Below are positions 56,833 to 64,000 of a DNA stretch of 64,000 bases, in pieces (positions within the stretch are counted from its first letter, which is position 1; the number at the start of each line of letters is the position of its first letter). The translations under genes and the position numbers were made by a program. The stretch comes from Eleginops maclovinus (taxonomy: Eukaryota > Chordata > Actinopteri > Perciformes > Eleginopidae). The stretch lies in assembly GCF_036324505.1 (NCBI RefSeq), contig NC_086362.1:15282001-15346000 (forward strand), written 5' to 3'. The notes beneath the pieces were generated by a model. It had not been told where the DNA came from. It worked only from the letters and a program-made list of their open reading frames with translations, and searched no databases.

Positions 56833-59800
56833 TTTTTACTTTTTGTGAGCAAGATGGCGCCGAGGATGGCTGCCGTGTCTCGAGCTCCTCAACAACTCCA
56901 CATCTTAGTGTTTTTATTGTTTTACTTTGTTGGTTGTTTTTAACTTTTTTTGCAACATGCAAACCGCCCAAGCGAGCCCTATCATCCAATATGATAGAGA
57001 ACAACTTTTACACATCAGGTCGCTGGTGGACAGCAATAATCCACGACGACCTGCAAACAATGGAGAGTCTCCGTGTTTACCTGCTGGAGCTCTACCTGTG
57101 GAGCGCAGGAGGAAGAGACCACGAGGTTCCCGGGCCGGGGTCCTGGTCAGGCTGAGGAAACGTGAAAACAGGCCTCCTCTACCGAGTTTACTTCTGGCAA
57201 ATGTCCAATCCCTGGATAATAGAATCGGAGGATGAAACCCTCTTTATTAGTCACATACATGCACACAGCAGAGCACACACAGTGAAATTGGTCCTCTGCA
57301 TTTAACCCATCCTAGTACTAGAATAAGCTGGACGAACTCCGTAGCAGGGTGGCATTTCAACGGGACATTAAGACCTGTAATGTTTTGGTTTTCACGGAGA
57401 CTTGGCTCGACCCCACGATACCGGACGCCGCCATTGCTCCACACGGATTCTCCATTCATCGCCAGGACCGGACAATAAACTCAGGGAAGAGCAAGGGAGG
57501 AGGTGTCTGCTTCATGATTAACAACAACTGGTGCTCAGATGTGGAGATCATTTCTTCGGACTGTTCTCCCAGCCTAGAGCACATCATGATCGGATGCCGG
57601 CCTTTTATCTGCCGAGGGAGTTCACATCTGTTGTTCTAACAGCAGTGTATGTTCCGCCGCACGCTGACAACAACACAGCGCTGGAGGAGCTGTATGGGAT
57701 TATCGACAGGACAGAGACTTCTCGGCCAGAGGCCGCATTTATTGTGGCCGGGGATTTTAACAGAGCCAACATGAAGAAAGTCCTGCCGAAATACTATCAG
57801 CACGTCAGCTGCCCCACGCGCGGTGGAAATACACTGGACCATGTTTACACTCCTTTCCGGCATGGATATAAAGCCCTCCCCCGCCCCCCCTTCGGCAAGT
57901 CAGACCACATATCTCTTCTTCTGCTCCCCGTTTACCGGCAGAGACTGAAGAGGGACCGACCTGTGACAAGGACAGTGCAGCGTTGGTCCGAGCAGTCTGA
58001 CTCTGCTCTCCGCCACTGCTTTGGCATCACGGAGTGGTGTGTGTTTGAGGAGGACGATATAAACACACACACTGACGCGGTGATTTGCTACATCGGCAAA
58101 TGCATCGATGACGTCGTGCCGCGGATTACTGTACGGACATTCCCAAATGAGAAGCCCTGGATAAACGGCGAGGTCCGAGCTAAAGTTAAAGCACGGGCCA
58201 TCGCGCACAGCGGCGGTGATTTGGATGAGTACAGGAATTCCAGGTATGCACTCCGGAGAGCTATTAGCAGTGCGAAAAGACAATACAGGGACAAGGTGGA
58301 GTCGAACTACAAGGGCTCCAACGCCAGAAATATGTGGTCTGGACTAAAAACAATAACAGACTACAAAAGGACAACGAGTGGTGCTGAGGAAGTGTCTGCA
58401 TCTCTCCCAGATGAACTGAACACATTTTATGCACGCTTTGAGAAGCCCCCGGCTGTGGAGGCACCAAAGGCCCAGGATCCCTGCTCACTGGTTTTAACCA
58501 GTGCAGATGTGTGTAGATCTCTGAAAAGGATCAATGCACACAGGGCTCCAGGACCTGATGGCATCCCTGGCCGTGCTCTCAAGGTGTGTGCAGTTCAGCT
58601 GGCAGATGTGTTCACAGACATTTTCAATAGGTCACTGCTCCAGTCTGTAGTCCCCACATGTTTTAAAGAGTCCATCATTGTCCCTGTCCCCAAAAAGACA
58701 AAACCCATCTGCCTCAATGACTACCGCCCAGTTGCACTCACCTCCATCATCATGAAGTGCTTTGAGCGGTTAGTCAAAGCTTTTATCACCTCCTCCCTCC
58801 CTGACTCACTGGACCCCCTGCAGTTTGCCTACAGAGCAAACAGGTCCACGGATGATGCCATCTCCCTCACCCTCCACACTGCCCTCTCCCACCTGGACCA
58901 GAGGAACACTTATGTGAGAATGCTGTTCATTGACTACAGTTCAGCATTCAACACCATTGTGCCCTCCAAGCTCATCATTAAGCTCAGGGACCTTGGGCTC
59001 AACAGCGCCCTCTGTAACTGGATCATGAGCTTCCTGACGGGCAGATCCCAGGCAGTGCGGATGGGGAACATCACATCCTCCACCTTGACCCTCAACACCG
59101 GAGCCCCTCAGGGTTGTGTGCTCAGCCCTCTCCTCTACTCCCTGTTCACGCACGACTGCGTGGCCACACACAGCTCCAACACCATCATCAAGTTTGCTGA
59201 CGACACGACCGTCATCGGCCTGATCACAGACGGCGACGAGACGGCGTACAGAGAGGAGGTCAGAGCCCTGACATCTTGGTGCCAGGACAACAACCTCCAT
59301 CTCAACGTCAGCAAAACAAAGGAGCTGATTGTGGACTACAGGAAGAGGCAGAGAGAGGCACACACACCCATCACCATCGACGGGACTCCTGTGGAGAGAG
59401 TCAGCAGCTTCAGGTTCCTCGGGGTAAACATCAGTGAGGACCTGACATGGACACATCACACCAGGGTCATATCCAAGACGGCTCGACAGCGGCTCTTCTT
59501 CCTCCGCAGGCTGCGGAAGTTCAACATGGACTCCAGGATACTCTGCAACTTCTACAGGTGCACCATCGAGAGTATCCTGACTGGCTGCATCACCGCCTGG
59601 TATGGCAGTTGCACCGCCCTCAACCGTAAGACTCTACAGAGGGTGGTGAAAACTGCTCAGCACATCACCAGGACAGAGCTGCCATCCATGGAGGACCTCT
59701 ACACCCAGCGGTGTAGGAAGAAGGCCGGTAGGATATTAAAGGACCCCCATCACCCCAGCAACAATCTGTTCTGTCTGCTGCCGTCTGGCAGACGGTACCG

Positions 59801-60230
59801 CAGCATCCGGACCAAGACCACCAGACTCAGAGACAGTTTTATACCACAGGCTATAAGGACTACTGAACTCCTGAGCTGTGTGAATGTCTACTCACATCTG
59901 TTTATAGTACACACATACATATATATTGTACATATCTGCCATATACATCTGCTATACATAATATATGCATCTGTCCATACCTCCTCATTCAACAGTGTAA
60001 AGTATTTAAATACTTTCAATGTATTCCACATATGTATATATTTCACATCCTCAAATCTTTATTGTTAATATTGTAAATATTCTTCTCTCTTTTTGCACTA
60101 CTTTATTTATCTTTTGCACCATGCATGTTGAGTTGTTGGAGGAGCACGCGACATAAGATTTTCATTGCCAACATATACGCTGTATCTGCTGTGCATATGA
60201 CAAATAAAACCTTGAAACCTTGAAACCTTG
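56833..60230 (+). mobile_element. L2/CR1-group LINE in BEL gag, copy 2
   Basis: Same insertion point, ACTC duplication, ~97-bp endonuclease insertion and missing T as the first copy, so duplicated together with the BEL and not an independent insertion. Confidence 0.9.
56957..60068 (+). pseudogene. L2 endonuclease-reverse transcriptase, copy 2
   Basis: Open for 845 codons from 57,531. Domains are as in the first copy ([20 protein letters not shown]). One extra G near 59,857 removes the normal stop, so the frame runs 65 codons into the AT-rich 3' UTR and ends at 60,068. One substitution changes a Asp to Asn near 59,015 (TGTAACTGG). The N-terminal endonuclease breaks are shared with the other copy. 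Confidence 0.85.
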
Positions 60231-61587
60231 AACTCCAAGGGACCTAAGTGGCAGAGCCCCTCCAAAGATCATGGCGGGGAGTCAAGGGACGTGTCAGAGC
60301 AATCTGATAATGCACCAAGCTCAACTGCAACGACCCTGTGCACGCAGGTGTGTGGTCAGGGCTTCAAAGGCAAGTCTTGTTCAAAGATATGCTAGCCAAT
60401 GTATATCTGCAAGGTCATCGTGACAAGATGAAGAGGATGTACATGATCTTAGATGATCAAAGCAACGTTCCTTAGCCAAGACAGAGTTCTTCGATGCTTT
60501 CCACATTGAAGGGCCATCACTGCCATACATCCTCACGACATGTGCAGGAGCCACGAATGTCACAGGAAGGAGGGCCCATGGCTATGTGGTCGAACCACTT
60601 ACAGGAGAATTGAGCATTCCTCTTCCTACTCTCATAGAGTGCAACAATGTTCCTAACAGTAGAGCAGAAATTCCCACTCCAGAGGCAGCATACCACCACA
60701 GCCACATGCAACACATTGCTGATAGGATACCTGCTCTGGATGACTCTGCAGAGATTTGGCTGCTGTTAGGACGTGACATACTCCAGATCCACAAAGTGCG
60801 TCAGCAATACAATGGCCCATCGAGCGCACCCTTCGCTCAGAAGCACGACCTTGGGTGGGTGATTGTCGGCGACTTATGTTTGAGTGGAGCTCACTCTCCG
60901 AAAACAGTGAACACATTCAAGACATGCTTCATGGAAAATGGCCGTCCAAGCTGCATGAATCCTTGCCTGAATGTTGTCAAAGTCAAGGAAGACTTGAGTC
61001 AGAGCTTCAAACAAGATAGCCCTTGGTCATGTGCTACAGTACGACAAGAGGACCACCTGGGCACAACAGTCTTCTCAAGGTCAAGGTCACTCATGAAGTC
61101 CTGTGCACGTTCATAGCTGAAGTCACCGCTATAATCAACTCCAGGCCGTTGATACCGGTCTCCTCAGATCCTGAAGCGCCACTGATACTTACTCCAGCGA
61201 TGCTGCTCCACGCAGAAGAGTGGTACTCCACCAGCTCCTCCTGCAGACGCTCAGAGGCCAGTCTGTTGAGGCATCAATGGAAGAGAGTACAGGCCTTAGC
61301 AGAGACATTCTGGGCAAGATGGAGGCGGGAGTACTTGAGCGTACTTCAAGCCAGGCAGAAGTGGCACGCAAAGAAACCAAACCTCAAGGAAGGAGACATA
61401 GTGCTATTGAAAAGACAAGCAAGCCAGAAGGAATGAGTGGTCCATTGGAAGAATCATGAAGACCTTCCCAAGTGATGATGGACTTGTCAGAAAAGTGGAC
61501 GCCAAGGTCGCATCTCATCATCCGCCAAAGACTTACCTTAGACCTGTCTCTGACGTGGTCCTACTCCTAGAGGCAGAGACTGTTTAG
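60231..61587 (+). pseudogene. BEL protease-integrase remnant, copy 2, extra frameshifts
   Basis: Same fused structure as 6,289-7,646. Compared with that copy it loses one base near 60,235, 60,391 and 60,468, gains one near 61,208, loses one near 61,248 and gains one in an A run near 61,411. The protease and integrase pieces therefore fall into several short frames (60,586-61,116 and 61,023-61,436 are the longest). Confidence 0.8.
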
Positions 61588-61627
61588 GTTAAGGGGGGTG
61601 TGGCATCTAGGGATGCCAGGCGGGGAG

Positions 61628-62245
61628 TGTGATGTCACGGGGAATATATTTTTGATAGTGCTTTTATTTTGAACAGTAATTTCTCAGATTGGGGTATGAT
61701 GTCACTTCCTGTTCTGGGAGTAGTCATTTTTCAGTTGTTCAAGGTGAAGGTCACATGTCAGCTCAGCTCCTCTGAACATTATCTTTCCATTTTGGTGTGG
61801 CATTGCCAGTAAGTACATTTGTGTTGATTAACCTGTAGAAAGAAGAAGTTAATGAGTAAATAAATAGTTTAGGCGAACTTTTCATTAGAAATAAGTTTAT
61901 TCATGTGGACACAGTAATGCAGTTATTGTACTAAATGATGTATGACTCAGCTAATGTTAGCAATTCCTTTGTGTGATTTACCATTGACTTTATTAGCATG
62001 GAAGCTAAGCTAAGTGTAGCATTTCGTTACTTATCTGTCCTATCTATCTGTATGGATATTTTGTAATACTTACCTTATTATTTGGTACTTACCTGATGTT
62101 TAGATATTATTTACACTTACCTGCTATATTTGTATTTTATTTCAGTTTTACCTTCTTTTCAATAACCTTGCTAATACAAGACCTGCCTCTTCCTTGGGGG
62201 ATTTGTTGAAGAGATGAGTTTAGCTGGCTGTTAGCTTTAAGAACA
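61628..62245 (+). repeat. BEL 3' LTR, copy 2
   Basis: Matches 7,686-8,307 with a few one-base deletions. A short L2 tail (62,246-62,294) follows, as in the first copy. Confidence 0.65.
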
Positions 62246-62294
62246 GTACACTGTGCATTATGACCAATAAAACCTTGAAACCTAGTGGAGAGCA

Positions 62295-64000
62295 TGTCAC
62301 AAACTTTAAAACAAGGTAGTAGGACTCAAATGCACACCCCAGGAGACAGAGTTAGTATTAAAAATATACTTTATTTCCAAAAAAATGCACAAAAACAACA
62401 AGAACTCAAGACGCTCACATGGAGGATTAGAAAACACAATGCTGGTACGCTGGTTACTGACTCACAGACAGGACAAGACAAACTGACACAAGACAGGGGG
62501 AGACAGGACCATTTAAACACGAGGTAACAGGGAACAGGTGGAAAAAATCAGGGGCGGGGCTGACGCTGACGAGGGCAGTGACAGGGAGTCAAGAGACCTG
62601 GAACGAGACGCAGAAGGTGAGTACCAAAACCAAACAGGAAGTGGGGGGACAAGAAAAAAATGACTAAACAAAACATAAAACATGCCAAAACCATAGACCT
62701 GGGCTTTGAGGACCCAAACAAGAAACTTGACAAAATTTAACATCTTTGATGGAACAACAGTAACCCACCCCCCCACCCCCCTCTAGGGCCAACTCCGACG
62801 GCCCAGGCTGACTTGATCATAAAAGTCCCAAATAAGAGTCTTGTCACACTGCAGTGACCAGGAGCGTGCTTCGGGGCCATAGCCCTTCCAGTCCACTAGG
62901 AATTGCTTGCCCTGGCCCGGTTGCGGACCGCCACAAGTTAGGGGCCCTTTTATAGACTGGCCACCTCGAAGGCTGGGGTGGTGGAGGCAGGGACAACTTT
63001 GCTTCATGCACGGGTTAATCTTGCTGACAGGGGAAACGTGGGGTGTACTCTCATAGACCTGGGGAGCCGTAGGCGCACAGACACAGGATTGATTTTTCTT
63101 TGACACCGGGAATGGTCCCACAAACCTGGGAGCAATTTCTGGAGGCAAAATGAGAGGTAGGTCTTTGGTGGAGAGCCAGACCTTCTGGCCTAGTCTGTAG
63201 AAATGGAGCAGCCCTGCGATGAACATCTGCTACAGCCTTCATCCGGGCTGAGCTTCTGAGTAGGGCCTGGCGAGCCCGGCCCATATCCGATGGCAGCGCC
63301 TGATATGGCCTGAGCTGATGGCACCATTACCTCTCCTTCGTTGACCGAAAAAGTGGGGGCTGGTAGCCATTGGCGCAGTGGAAGGGAGGGAGAGAGACCT
63401 GTGGCAGCTGTGGGGACTGTGTTATGGGCAAACTCAACCCATGTGAGGTGGTCGTCCAGGTAGCCTGGTTCTGGGAGATGAGACAGCGTAGAGTAGGTAG
63501 TCTCCAGTTCCTGGTTAAGGCGCTCCGACTGTCCATTAGATTGGGGGGTTGGTAGCCTGATGACAAGCTGACGGTGGCGCCTATGGAGCGGCAGAACTCT
63601 TTCCAGAACGCGGAAGGAACAAACTGTGGGCCCCTGTCAGAAACAATGTCCATAGTAAAACCATGAATCCTGAATACCTGGTTCTATTACGACCTCTGCT
63701 GTGCCCTTGGCAGAGGGAGGGAAGCTTGGTTAGGGGGATAAAATGAGCCATCTTTGAGAACCGGTCCACCACTGTCAGGACAGTAGATTGCCTTTGGATG
63801 GTGGGAGTCCTGTCACAAGTCCATTGAGATGTGTGACCAGGGATGCTGAGGAACAGGCAGCGGCTTGAAGCAGCCCATCTGGGCCTGGGACGAGGTTTTA
63901 TTACGGGCACACACAGGACAGGCCGCCACGTACTCCGCCACCTCCTTCTCCATGGCAGGCCACCAGAACCGCTGTTTAATCGCAAACATGGTTCGTTTAC
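62295..64000 (-). mobile_element. Chromodomain Gypsy element, 3' part, copy 2 (cut by window edge)
   Basis: 3' LTR at 62,295-62,759, then chromodomain and integrase on the minus strand, corresponding to 8,356-10,073. The rest of pol would lie beyond the window. Confidence 0.85.
62783..63985 (-). pseudogene. Gypsy integrase and chromodomain, copy 2, many indels
   Basis: Recognisable pieces are FLVDWKGYGPEARSW (chromodomain), VWLSTKDLP, and VSDRGPQF with SERLNQ-region remnants. They lie in different frames because of frequent one-base losses and gains against the copy at 8,797-10,073. The integrase zinc domain lies near 63,900-64,000. Confidence 0.75.

Larger units (their letters stand above)
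55534..62245 (+). mobile_element. BEL/Pao LTR retrotransposon, truncated and internally deleted, copy 2
   Basis: Same structure as 1,592-8,307: partial gag (55,534-56,832), nested L2 (56,833-60,230), protease region, deletion to integrase end, 3' LTR (61,628-62,245). It differs mostly by one-base indels in the protease and integrase parts. Confidence 0.88.
53942..64000. repeat. 10-kb direct repeat, copy 2
   Basis: Partner of 1-10,073 in the same orientation. The match begins at the base corresponding to window position 1, inside ligase exon 3, so the left boundary is set by the window and not by biology. Divergence is very low up to about 62,250 and rises sharply after about 62,500. Confidence 0.95.

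Overview
The window looks like accessory DNA from a ray-finned (teleost) fish genome. The evidence is the mix of transposable elements: L2/CR1-group LINEs ending in a CTTGAAAC repeat, L1 and Tx1 LINEs, BEL/Pao and chromodomain Ty3/Gypsy LTR elements, BED- and TTF-type hAT transposons, and spliced genes with long introns. No prokaryotic gene, tRNA, rRNA or CRISPR array was seen. Almost every coding stretch belongs to a mobile element.

Layout. 1-1,591: right end of a large inverted-repeat transposon. 1,592-8,307: internally deleted BEL/Pao element carrying an L2 LINE (2,891-6,288). 8,356-13,189: antisense chromodomain Gypsy element. 13,190-16,674: Tx1 LINE remnant split by a second L2 copy with an inverted 5' end. 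16,675-19,744: CA repeat, truncated hAT and a very noisy duplicate block. 19,745-35,845: satellite split by an L1, which itself holds a Gypsy-like fragment and a full-length L1 with a perfect 16-bp target duplication. 35,846-36,345: 500-N gap. 38,252-40,998 and 41,694-45,220: two hAT transposons, each with an exact 8-bp target duplication. 45,244-55,533: a 10.3-kb transposon with ~0.9-kb terminal inverted repeats (TIRs). 55,534-64,000: second copy of BEL + L2 + Gypsy.

The most interesting system is the 10.3-kb element. It holds two convergent multi-exon genes: a DDE integrase-like gene from the left TIR and a HECT-type E3 ubiquitin ligase gene from the right TIR. Each TIR carries a CCAAT box, a start codon and an identical 24-nt first coding exon ending in a splice donor, so both proteins should begin with the same eight residues. 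By hand-splicing, all 15 exons of the ligase join in phase to give 686 codons, with two UBZ4-like ubiquitin-binding fingers and a HECT domain whose catalytic cysteine is present. The integrase is damaged. The ligase is therefore the better preserved gene.

A second theme is duplication. Positions 1-10,073 and 53,942-64,000 are near-identical direct repeats about 54 kb apart and share old lesions. This is either a real large duplication or an assembly false duplication. Two stretches (18,097-19,098 and about 62,500-64,000) have dense single-base indels like poorly polished long-read sequence.
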